NCBI GenBank assembly: GCA_964635575.1
Contig: CAZWNY010000045.1
Span: 1 to 15,234, forward strand
Length of the DNA: 15,234 nt
From: GCA-2733415 sp964635575
Lineage (GTDB): Bacteria > Bacteroidota > Bacteroidia > Flavobacteriales > Flavobacteriaceae
Direction of reading: 5' to 3'
Each line of letters starts with the position of its first letter. Position 1 is the first letter of the stretch. Under the pieces are notes generated by a model. It saw only the letters and a program-made list of their open reading frames with translations, was not told where the DNA came from and did no database searches. Shown here in pieces: positions 1-7,158 of the stretch. Made by a program: the position numbers and the translations under genes.

Positions 1-155
1 AAAATAAATAAAAATTATTTTGAAAATTTCAAAGTATAACTACAGTCATACCTATTAAATCTCAAAATGCATTTTTTTAATTCAATGTTTTTAAGATAGA
101 ATAACCAAATTTTCTACATGATTTTTTTGTTTTCATAAATTTTAAGAGTGCTTTA

Positions 156-199
156 AAAGATAAGGAAAAACAGATGTTCTTATCTTTAGGGCTGTTTTT
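156..199. repeat. Two interleaved inverted repeats, possible terminator or pseudoknot
   Basis: Two perfect inverted repeats are interleaved. AAAGATAAG at 156-164 pairs with CTTATCTTT at 179-187 (9 bp), and AAAAACAG at 166-173 pairs with CTGTTTTT at 192-199 (8 bp). The 5' arm of the second lies in the loop of the first, so as RNA they are either alternative hairpins or an H-type pseudoknot. The element lies 33 bases past the stop of the leftward outer-membrane gene. The A-run and T-run at its ends fit a bidirectional AT-rich terminator. The pairing is read directly from the sequence; the function is inferred. Confidence 0.5.
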
Positions 200-231
200 T
201 AAAAACAAAAATAATTCAAAAAATTAGGTAT

Positions 232-735
232 TTATAAGTTAAATACAAAGCCTAAATTTGCTGTAAACTGATTATTTAATAAATCAATAGCGTTTAGCCT
301 TCCTGTTTTATATTTAGATAATGGAAACATAAACTCACTATATATACCAAAACCATCAGAAAAAAAATAACGAAGCCCCAAATGACCTCCGAAATTTTTT
401 AATCCAAAATTTAATCCAGGATAAATATCAAAATTATCATCAATATTTATAATGCTTCCTAAGTTCGCATTTAACTTTGCTCTTAGATCAAAACGATCTA
501 CAAATTTAGCATTACTCACAGCTTCGCTTAAGCCTAGGGCATATACGGAAGATAAGCCTACCGAAAAATTTTCGCCTAAACCATAATCAAAAGAAAAATT
601 AACACCTGTAGCATTTTCCTGTAAAGCAGTACCAATATGTATTTTTTTATCCCCTTTACCTTTGTAAGCTTGAGCATTAGCCCCTAAAAAACCTAAAAAG
701 GCAACGATTAAAATAATTTTTTTCATTTTTTTCAT
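232..735 (-). CDS. Small outer-membrane beta-barrel-type protein, unknown function
   Basis: This encodes 167 residues with a Sec signal peptide: MKKMKK, a hydrophobic core around residues 7-18, then ANAQA, with cleavage likely near residues 21-23. The mature part alternates short polar and aromatic stretches rich in Gly, Phe and Tyr. Examples are FSFDYGLGENFSVGLSS, the segment FGGHLGLRYFFSDGFGIY, and a C-terminus ending in FVFNL. This suggests about eight antiparallel strands and a terminal aromatic signal for outer-membrane insertion. It resembles a small flavobacterial family of uncharacterised exported proteins (I recall DUF6646, not verified). An in-frame ATG three codons downstream (position 726) is an equally possible start and leaves the signal peptide intact. 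A TAAATTTG promoter-like box lies in the 34-base gap to the upstream methyltransferase gene, so it can be transcribed separately. No enzymatic motif is visible. Confidence 0.8.
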   Translation of the reverse strand: MKKMKKIILIVAFLGFLGANAQAYKGKGDKKIHIGTALQENATGVNFSFDYGLGENFSVGLSSVYALGLSEAVSNAKFVDRFDLRAKLNANLGSIINIDDNFDIYPGLNFGLKNFGGHLGLRYFFSDGFGIYSEFMFPLSKYKTGRLNAIDLLNNQFTANLGFVFNL

Positions 736-758
736 TTTTAAAATTTATAATTGAATTG

Positions 759-766
759 CAAATTTA
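759..766 (-). promoter_or_regulatory. Candidate -7 box (TAAATTTG) for the small outer-membrane gene
   Basis: TAAATTTG on the minus strand matches the Bacteroidota -7 consensus TAnnTTTG. It lies 23 bases upstream of the ATG at 735, inside the 34-base gap after the methyltransferase stop codon. I see no TTG at the expected -33 distance, so only half of the promoter is supported. Confidence 0.4.
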
Positions 767-769
767 CTA

Positions 770-2224
770 CTATTTTTCGAATAAAACGATAGTTTCTACA
801 TGTGCTGTATGTGGAAACTGATCTACCAAGCTTATTTTTTTAAGTAGGTATCCTGCATGTATCAATTCTTCTGTATCTCTCGCTTGTGTTGCAGGGTTGC
901 AAGATACATAAATTATACGTTGAGCGTCTAATCTAATTATTTTTCGCAATGTTTTCGGAGCAATTCCAGAACGTGCAGGGTCTAAAATTATAGTTTCTAT
1001 TTTTCCTTTATATTCAGGGTGATTTAATAAAAACTTACCTACATCAGAAGCGAAAAACTGCAATCCTTTTATATTATTTCGCATTGCATTTTTTTTAGCA
1101 TCTTCAATAGCGGAAGCTACAATGTCAACACCTATAATTTGTGCGTTTTTACTTTTAGAAGCTACTATTTGTCCAATTGTACCTGTGCCACAAAACAAAT
1201 CCATTACAATTTTACCGTTAACTGTTTCTTGTTTTTCGAACACATAGTCCGCTATTTTAGTGTATAATTTTTCCGCTGATTTTGGGTTGGTTTGAAAAAA
1301 ACTTTTCATACTAATTTCAAAATCTAAACCTAATAAAGTTTCTACAATTTTTTCATTACCATAAACCACGACCGAACTTCCAGTGCTAGACAAGGTTCTG
1401 TCGCCTGTTTCGTCATTAATAGTATGTATTAAACCCGCTAATCGGTTGCCAAACAATTTTTTAAATAGTGCTACAAAACCATCCATATCAAATTTTTCTA
1501 AATCTTTAGATGTGGTTACTAAATTAAACAACAATTTATCATCTTTAATAACGGTTTTTCGCACCACTAAAAATCTAAAAAAACCTTCTCTTTTAGGTGC
1601 GTGCCAAGGTGATAAACCTGAGTTTTTACAAAAATCACCTATTATTTTTAGATTATCTTCTACTTGTTTATCAAACAACCCAGAATCTCTTTCTAAATTT
1701 ACGCCACACCACCAAGTTCCTCGTTTTTTAAAACCTAAAGCAAACTCATCTACATCGGTTTTTAAATCATAATCATACCGAATTGCTGAAAAACCATACT
1801 CCATTTTATTACGATAATGAAAAACATCTAACGAGGTAATAAACTCATCAAATTTATCTTCAATATCCTCAACTTTCCCTATACGTTTAAAAAGCTCCAT
1901 TGTGCTTTCCTTTTTATATTGGTGCTGTAATTTAATAGGTAGTTTTATATAAGGCGCACCAGGAATTTCTTGATAAGGCATCTCATTTTCATCCTTAGAT
2001 CGTATTAAAACTTCTTCTAACTTGCACTCTGCATAGCGTTTACTTGTTTTTTTTACTTGCGCACGCACAAATTGACCTGGTAAAGTATTAGGTACAAAAA
2101 CCACAAATTCACCCTCTTCATTACGTATTTTTCCGATTCCCTTTCCTCCAAAAGCATATTTTTCGATTAGTATTTCTATAAATTCGCCTCGTTTTACAAA
2201 CTTATTCCGTTCACGTTTTCCCAT
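770..2224 (-). CDS. rlmD: 23S rRNA (uracil-C5)-methyltransferase, RlmD/RumA family
   Basis: This 484-residue S-adenosylmethionine-dependent RNA methyltransferase is expected to add a methyl group to C5 of a uridine in 23S rRNA. The N-terminal region (about 13-75) looks like a TRAM RNA-binding domain, with AFGGKGIGKI at 24-33. The catalytic domain has FFQTNP at 309-314, the SAM-binding motif MDLFCGTGTIG at 341-351, DPARSG at 415-420, YVSCNP at 439-444 with the probable nucleophile Cys442, and a C-terminal HTAHVE ending at the probable base Glu477. The family's usual cysteine cluster for a 4Fe-4S centre is absent: the matching stretch reads YQEIPGAPYIKLP at 84-96, and the only cysteines are 67, 173, 199, 345 and 442. 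Family assignment is strong, but the exact target uridine (U1939 in E. coli RlmD, or U747 as in RlmCD) is not fixed by sequence. It faces away from the gene at 2558. Confidence 0.9.
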   Translation of the reverse strand: MGKRERNKFVKRGEFIEILIEKYAFGGKGIGKIRNEEGEFVVFVPNTLPGQFVRAQVKKTSKRYAECKLEEVLIRSKDENEMPYQEIPGAPYIKLPIKLQHQYKKESTMELFKRIGKVEDIEDKFDEFITSLDVFHYRNKMEYGFSAIRYDYDLKTDVDEFALGFKKRGTWWCGVNLERDSGLFDKQVEDNLKIIGDFCKNSGLSPWHAPKREGFFRFLVVRKTVIKDDKLLFNLVTTSKDLEKFDMDGFVALFKKLFGNRLAGLIHTINDETGDRTLSSTGSSVVVYGNEKIVETLLGLDFEISMKSFFQTNPKSAEKLYTKIADYVFEKQETVNGKIVMDLFCGTGTIGQIVASKSKNAQIIGVDIVASAIEDAKKNAMRNNIKGLQFFASDVGKFLLNHPEYKGKIETIILDPARSGIAPKTLRKIIRLDAQRIIYVSCNPATQARDTEELIHAGYLLKKISLVDQFPHTAHVETIVLFEK

Positions 2225-2338
2225 TTTATATGTTTTAATTTTGAAGAAATATTCTAAAAAAGATTAATTTCTCAGTTTCTACACCTAATTTTAATTAAAA
2301 TAACTTCCTGTGTACTTGCTAAAGAAGTTTAATAACCG

Positions 2339-2346
2339 CAAATTTA
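2339..2346 (-). promoter_or_regulatory. Candidate -7 box (TAAATTTG) for rlmD
   Basis: TAAATTTG on the minus strand is identical to the box ahead of the small outer-membrane gene. It lies about 115 bases upstream of the rlmD start, which would imply a leader of roughly 105 bases. I find no TTG at the -33 distance. In such AT-rich DNA a chance match is quite possible. Confidence 0.3.
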
Positions 2347-2386
2347 ATTAATAAATCAGAGTTTTTATATGCATTTCTTTTTTATT

Positions 2387-2490
2387 TGGGCATTACCCAA
2401 TTCGTACCTCTTGGGTCGTGCTATCCGTTATATCTTTTTTTGTTGTTAAAAAAAACAACAAAAAAAGGATGCCACTGCTATCACTAATGC
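2387..2490. repeat. Structured palindromic intergenic element (Bacteroidota-type repeat)
   Basis: This compact block contains nested inverted repeats. The outer pair is GCATTA at 2390-2395 with TAATGC at 2485-2490. ACCCAA at about 2395-2400 pairs with TTGGGT at 2411-2416. A perfect 14-bp stem runs from 2434-2447 to 2454-2467 (CTTTTTTTGTTGTT and its complement) with a six-A loop. Its layout, GGGC...ACCC, GGGTCG, GCTATCCG, a T/A-rich hairpin, GGAT, GCTATC, then TAATGC, resembles from memory a repeat found many times between genes in Bacteroidota. That family match was not checked by search. There is one copy in this window and no transposase beside it. The rest of the 2225-2557 gap holds only promoter-like boxes. 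Confidence 0.55.
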
Positions 2491-2507
2491 AATAGGTAAA
2501 TACTAAT

Positions 2508-2538
2508 TTGCATAAGCGTAAAAAACAATGTATTTTTG
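2508..2538 (+). promoter_or_regulatory. Bacteroidota promoter (TTG-N20-TATTTTTG) for the gene at 2558
   Basis: TTG at 2508-2510 and TATTTTTG at 2531-2538 are 20 bases apart and match the Bacteroidota consensus TTG, about 19 bases, TAnnTTTG. Transcription would begin near 2544-2546, leaving a leader of only about a dozen A/T-rich bases before the ATG at 2558. It starts 17 bases after the palindromic element. This is the best-formed promoter in the window. Confidence 0.65.
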
Positions 2539-2557
2539 TTGAAATATTTACAATATA

Positions 2558-3082
2558 ATGGATACTCAAAAAACAATTGAACTAATTTTATATTTATTAC
2601 CTGCTATAATTACGGGTGGTGTTGCTTATTTTTTTTTTAAAAAACATACCGATAATGAAGAAAACAGAAGGCGTTATTTATTACAAAAAGAATTGCAAAA
2701 AAACGCATTGCCTTTGCGTTTACAGGCCTATGAGCGCATGGCGTTATTTTTAGAACGCATAAGTCCTACCAATTTAATGTTGCGAGTACAGCCATTAAGT
2801 AACGATAAAAAAGCGTATGCACAATTATTAATTGCAAATATAGATCAGGAATTTGAGCATAATTTAGCGCAACAAATTTATATTACTGAAGCATGTTGGA
2901 ATGTAATTAAATCGGCAAAAAACACAACTATAACTATTATTCGGAATACTGTAGGAAACCCAGAAACTACGGATTCGGATAAACTACGAGAATTAGTTTT
3001 AACTAGCTTGTTAGAAAAATCATCTCCTTCAGATACTGGTATGGCATTTATTAAAAACGAATTGAATACCATACTTGGGTAA
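2558..3082 (+). CDS. Conserved membrane-anchored protein of unknown function
   Basis: This encodes 174 residues. Residues about 8-27 (ELILYLLPAIITGGVAYFFF) form one transmembrane helix near the N-terminus, followed by a basic stretch with KKH and NRRR. The remaining ~140 residues are probably cytoplasmic and mainly helical. Recognisable pieces are PLRLQAYERMALFLERISP, EFEHNLAQQIYI and a C-terminal FIKNEL. The pattern matches a small protein family seen across Bacteroidota (I recall it as DUF7935, not verified) with no known activity. No catalytic or metal-binding motif is visible. It stands alone behind its own promoter, with the symporter gene converging on its 3' end 265 bases away. Confidence 0.8.
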   Translation: MDTQKTIELILYLLPAIITGGVAYFFFKKHTDNEENRRRYLLQKELQKNALPLRLQAYERMALFLERISPTNLMLRVQPLSNDKKAYAQLLIANIDQEFEHNLAQQIYITEACWNVIKSAKNTTITIIRNTVGNPETTDSDKLRELVLTSLLEKSSPSDTGMAFIKNELNTILG

Positions 3083-3347
3083 GCTACTAATCTGAATTTA
3101 AAAGCAAATTAAAAACCATAATAGAACGGATTTAAAACCCCTTAAGCTATCGATTGTTTTATATTTTACCAACGAAAAAGCATTAAAAGGGTAATAATTT
3201 TTCTTACTACATTTATGATTGTTAAAAAAAAACATTAAAATTATTTAAAATAACAATAAACTCTTTTAACCCCTAAATTAAAGGTTTGTTTATTTTTTAT
3301 CAATAATAATTAACAAATAACGTTCTTCCTATTTGATATTCATTGGT

Positions 3348-5071
3348 TTATAGTTTTTTCCAAATTTTTAATAAACCAACAACACAAAGTAACGTTAAAA
3401 CACATATTTGCAGTGCTAAAATAATATTTCCGTAAATAAAATACGCTATCGAAAAAAGCACACTATATGTACCTATAACTGCTAAAAAAAAGGCTAAAAT
3501 CTTATATCCAATGTTTTTAAATTTACTTTCTTTCCCATAAATTAAATCATTAAATTTTTGTAGTGTTTCAGCATTACTAGGTTGAGTAAGTAAGGTAACA
3601 AGTATCCAGCCTAAAGTGGTAATTACGACACCAATAATTAATTGCCAATGTCCTTGAATTTCAAACCAAGGGATTTCTAGCTTACTATTTATAAAAAATA
3701 CAATAGCAATTAAAAATGAAATTAACATGGCAGCAATTTCACTATACGGGTTAATACGACTCCAAAACCATCTTAAAATAAATAATAAACCAGTACCCGC
3801 ACCAATTTGTAATAATAAATTAAAAACATCTTGAGCAGATTGTAATACAAAAGAAAACAAAGCAGCACAAATCATTAAAACTACAGTAGAAATTCTGCCT
3901 ACTAAAACCTTTTGTTTTTCGGTAGCATTTTGATTTATAAAACGACTGTAAAGATCATTTACAAGATAGGAACTTCCCCAATTTAATTGTGTAGAAATAG
4001 TACTCATAAAAGCAGCAATTAAAGAGGTTAATACAATGCCAATTAATCCCGCAGGTAAATACGTCATCATGGCAGCGTAAGCAACATCATGCCCTTGCAT
4101 TTCAGGGGATAAATTTGGAAAAGTAGTTGCAATGCTTTCTAAATTAGGAAACATAATTAAAGAAGCTAAACCCACAATAATCCAAGGCCACGGACGTAAT
4201 GCATAGTGTGCAAAATTAAAAAATAAAGTAGCCCAAGCAGCGTGTTTTTCATCTTTTGCAGCTAACATGCGTTGCGCAATATAGCCGCCACCACCAGGTT
4301 CAGCACCTGGGTACCATGTGCTCCACCATTGTACCGCAAAAGGAATAATTAACAACGTTACTACAGCTTCGGTATTCGAAAAATCTGGTAAAATATTTAT
4401 TTTATCAATTACATTTTTATGAGAAATTAAGTTGGTTATACCTCCAATTTCGGGTAAATTTACAATGTAAATCGTTGCCCATACCGAACCAACCATAGCG
4501 ATAATAAATTGAACAAAATCGGTAATTAAAACTCCTTTTAATCCTCCTAACGAAGAATAAATAACTACAATTATTGAGGAATATAATAAGGTTTCTGTTT
4601 GAGAAATTCCTAATAAAATATTTGCAATTTTAGCGCCAGCTAAACATACACCTGCCATGGTAATTATATTAAAAAATACACCTAAATAAATAGCTCTAAA
4701 CCCTCGTAAAAACCAGCAATTTTACCTGAATAGCGAAGTTCATAAAACTCTAAATCGGTGGTAATTCCACTTTTTCGCCATAGTTTAGCGTAAAAGAAAA
4801 CAGTAAGCATACCCGTAAGTAACATTGCCCACCAAACCCAGTTGCCCGAGACACCATTTTTACGAACTAATTCGGTTACCAAACCTGGAGTGTCGGCAGC
4901 AAAAGTTGTGGCTACCATACTAAAACCGAGTAGCCACCAGGGCATATTTCGACCCGATAAAAAAAATGATTCACTACTTTTACCTGATTGTTTAGAAACT
5001 ACAATTCCGATAATTAAAGAAAGAATAAAAAAACCAATAATAATGGCATAATCTAGGGTTGCTAATTGCAT
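3348..5071 (-). pseudogene. Sodium:solute symporter (SSS family), frameshifted
   Basis: Read as one gene this is a sodium-coupled permease of the SSS/SLC5 family, about 574 residues with about 13 membrane helices. The first 121 codons (from 5071) start MQLATLDYAIIIGFF and include SGRNMPWWLLGFSMVATTFA. That frame then runs into a stop at 4682. The next frame continues the same protein (LRGFRAIYLGVFFNIIT, then MAGVCL) to the stop at 3348. One extra base in the A5 run at 4708-4712 (+ strand) would join the two parts without loss. Later family-like stretches include WWSTWYPGAEPGGGGYIAQR and RPWPWIIVG. The solute is unknown. The ATG at 4658 is internal to a helix and not a credible start. The break may be a real recent mutation or a homopolymer sequencing error; no other damage is visible. 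It is divergent from pfkA. Confidence 0.8.
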
Positions 5072-5098
5072 TTGTTTAAATTTAATACGTTAACTTTG
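5066..5098 (+). promoter_or_regulatory. Candidate promoter for the pfkA operon
   Basis: TAACTTTG at 5091-5098 matches TAnnTTTG. TTG at 5066-5068 lies 22 bases upstream, at the long end of the accepted spacing; another TTG at 5072 is only 16 bases away. Transcription would begin about 50 bases before the pfkA ATG. The upstream TTG overlaps the first codons of the divergent symporter gene. Confidence 0.4.
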
Positions 5099-5156
5099 GT
5101 TTAAAAATAGGTAAAATTTAAAAAAAATCATTATTTTTATTGTCTAATTATTTAAA

Positions 5157-6143
5157 ATGCAGAAAAAAATTAAAAAAATAGGCGTAATGACATCTGGAGG
5201 AGACGCTCCAGGTATGAATGCAGCAATAAGAGCTGTTGTTAGAGCTTGTACTTATTACAATATTGAATGTGTTGGGTATTTTCGAGGATATGACGGTATT
5301 ATTGAAAACGATACGATAAAATTAACTTCAAGAAGCGTAAAAAATATTATTAATAAAGGAGGAACTATTTTAAAATCGGCTCGTTCAAATGCGTTTCGAA
5401 CTCAAGAAGGAAGGCAACAAGCAGCAAAGAGTTTGGTAAAAGAAAAAGTTGATGCACTTGTTTTAATTGGCGGAGATGGTACATTTACAGGTGGAGCAAT
5501 ATTTAGCAAGGAACACAATATCCCTATAGTTGGAATTCCAGGAACAATAGATAATGATATTTTCGGAACACAATTTACAATTGGCTATGATACCGCATTA
5601 AATACTGTAGTTGAAGCAATTGATAAAATAAGAGATACCGCAAGTTCGCATAACAGATTGTTTTTTATAGAAGTTATGGGTAGAGACGCGGGTTTTATTG
5701 CGCTAAATACAGGTGTTGGGGCTGGAGCTGAAGAAATTTTAATACCTGAAGAGAATTTGGGGTTAGATAGGTTGCTAGAGTCTTTAAAAAGAAGTAAAAA
5801 ATCAGGAAAATCATCAAGTATTGTTGTTGTTTCCGAAGGCGATAAAATAGGTAAAAATGTTTTTGAATTGAAAGATTATGTAGAAAAAAACATGACCGAA
5901 TACGAAGTGCGAGTATCTGTTTTAGGACATATGCAACGTGGCGGAAATCCAACTTGTTTTGATCGAGTATTAGCAAGTAGATTTGGGGTAAAAGCAGTAG
6001 AATTATTACTTGATGATGAAAAAAATGTAATGGTAGGAATTAGAAATAATAAAATGGTAACCACACCAATTATAGAAATAACACGATGTAAAAATAGTAT
6101 TAATAAAGAATTATTAAGAATATCTGATATTTTATCAATTTAA
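5157..6143 (+). CDS. pfkA: ATP-dependent 6-phosphofructokinase
   Basis: This cytoplasmic enzyme phosphorylates fructose 6-phosphate to fructose 1,6-bisphosphate, the committed step of glycolysis. At 328 residues it has the standard length of a bacterial homotetrameric PfkA. The N-terminal TSGGDAPGMNAAIR (12-25) binds ATP. GGDGTF at 105-110 has Gly rather than the second Asp of pyrophosphate-dependent enzymes, so ATP is the likely donor. PGTIDND at 128-134 contains the catalytic Asp132. MGR at 174-176, SEG around Glu227 and GHMQRGG at 257-263 are substrate contacts by family comparison. It is the first gene of a tight operon with gap (9-base gap), a sugar kinase and a permease. Its leader is A/T-rich with no Shine-Dalgarno. 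No defect is visible. Confidence 0.96.
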   Translation: MQKKIKKIGVMTSGGDAPGMNAAIRAVVRACTYYNIECVGYFRGYDGIIENDTIKLTSRSVKNIINKGGTILKSARSNAFRTQEGRQQAAKSLVKEKVDALVLIGGDGTFTGGAIFSKEHNIPIVGIPGTIDNDIFGTQFTIGYDTALNTVVEAIDKIRDTASSHNRLFFIEVMGRDAGFIALNTGVGAGAEEILIPEENLGLDRLLESLKRSKKSGKSSSIVVVSEGDKIGKNVFELKDYVEKNMTEYEVRVSVLGHMQRGGNPTCFDRVLASRFGVKAVELLLDDEKNVMVGIRNNKMVTTPIIEITRCKNSINKELLRISDILSI

Positions 6144-6152
6144 CAAAGAACT

Positions 6153-7151
6153 ATGATTAAAGTAGGAATAAATGGATTTGGAAGAATAGGAAGGCTCGCA
6201 TTTAGAGCGGCTATAACCAATAAAAGCATACAAATTGTAGCAATTAACGATTTATTAGACGTAGATTATTTAGCATATTTATTAAAATATGACTCTGTTC
6301 ATGGAAGATTTAACGGAACCATTACAACAAAATCAGGAAAATTAATTGTAAACGGAAATGAAATTAGAGTTACAGCAGAGCGTAACCCTAAAGATATACA
6401 ATGGAATAGAGTAGGAGCGGAATATATTTTAGAATGTACGGGTTTTTTTACAACGATTGAAAAAGCCAGTTTACACTTAGAAAACGAAGGAATAAAACGT
6501 GTAATTTTATCAGCTCCATCTAAAAATGCACCAATGTTTGTAATGGGTGTAAATCATAAAAACGTAAAAGCATCTGATAAAATAATATCTAACGCATCAT
6601 GTACAACCAACTGTTTAGCGCCTTTAGCTAAAATAATTAATGATAATTTTGGACTAGCAGAAGGGTTGATGACAACCGTTCATGCAGCAACATCTACACA
6701 AAAAACAGTAGATAGTCCTTCAAAAAAATGGTCTCGTGGTAGAGCAGCTATCAATAATATAATACCAACTACAACAGGAGCGGCAGAAGCAGTTTCAAAA
6801 GTAATTCCAGAATTAAAAGGGAAACTAACAGGTATGGCATTTAGAGTGCCAACTGTAAATGTTTCGGTGATCGATTTAACATTAAAAACAACAAAAGCAA
6901 CTTCTTTAAATGAAATTAAAAAAGTAATTAAAAAAGCATCAAAAGGCGAATTAAAAGGTATTTTAGGATATGAAACAGATCCGGTAGTTTCGCAAGATTT
7001 TGTAAGCGATACTCGAACTTCTATTTTTGACGCAGAAGCTTCTATTGAGTTGAACGCTAATTTTTTTAAATTAATTGCTTGGTATGACAATGAGTACGGA
7101 TATGCTAATAAATTAGTAGATTTAACAATTTATTCAGCAAGTTTAGATTAA
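6153..7151 (+). CDS. gap: Glyceraldehyde-3-phosphate dehydrogenase, type I
   Basis: This enzyme oxidises and phosphorylates glyceraldehyde 3-phosphate to 1,3-bisphosphoglycerate with reduction of NAD. It has 332 residues, the normal length. The Rossmann motif INGFGRIGR is at 6-14. Asp33 in AINDLLD is the residue that normally selects NAD over NADP. The active-site motif NASCTTNC at 147-154 places the nucleophile at Cys150, and the partner histidine is His177 in TTVHAAT. GMAFRVPT at 227-234 and WYDNEYGY at 310-317 are also conserved. Two small departures from the common pattern are the loop TQKTVDSPSKKWSRGR and NNIIPTTTGAA where SSTGAA is common; both look tolerated. It sits 9 bases after pfkA and 7 before the sugar kinase. 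Flavobacteria may carry other gap genes, so this need not be the only one. Confidence 0.96.
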   Translation: MIKVGINGFGRIGRLAFRAAITNKSIQIVAINDLLDVDYLAYLLKYDSVHGRFNGTITTKSGKLIVNGNEIRVTAERNPKDIQWNRVGAEYILECTGFFTTIEKASLHLENEGIKRVILSAPSKNAPMFVMGVNHKNVKASDKIISNASCTTNCLAPLAKIINDNFGLAEGLMTTVHAATSTQKTVDSPSKKWSRGRAAINNIIPTTTGAAEAVSKVIPELKGKLTGMAFRVPTVNVSVIDLTLKTTKATSLNEIKKVIKKASKGELKGILGYETDPVVSQDFVSDTRTSIFDAEASIELNANFFKLIAWYDNEYGYANKLVDLTIYSASLD

Positions 7152-7158
7152 ATAAATT

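Noticed and set aside
1383..1772. Open frame on the plus strand inside rlmD
   Set aside because: It is fully antisense to a well-supported methyltransferase and its translation has no family-like features.
2434..2467. The 14-bp hairpin as a simple rho-independent terminator
   Set aside because: It lies between divergent genes, so neither gene would need termination there, and it is embedded in a larger palindromic block.
3083..3347. Terminator or small gene between the convergent genes
   Set aside because: Only weak A/T pairings (for example ATTGTTA at 3218-3224 with TAACAAT at 3251-3257) and no credible reading frame are visible.
3348..4658. The symporter's downstream part as an independent gene starting at the ATG at 4658
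   Set aside because: That ATG is inside a membrane helix, and the frame upstream of it continues symporter sequence back to the frameshift. It is better explained as one interrupted gene.
4700..4716. Programmed -1 ribosomal frameshift in the symporter
   Set aside because: The site GGT TTT TAC lacks a canonical X-XXY-YYZ heptamer, and I see no strong downstream structure. Homopolymer indel is simpler.
5695..7090. Minus-strand open frames inside pfkA and gap
   Set aside because: They overlap strongly conserved glycolytic genes and their translations look like antisense shadows.
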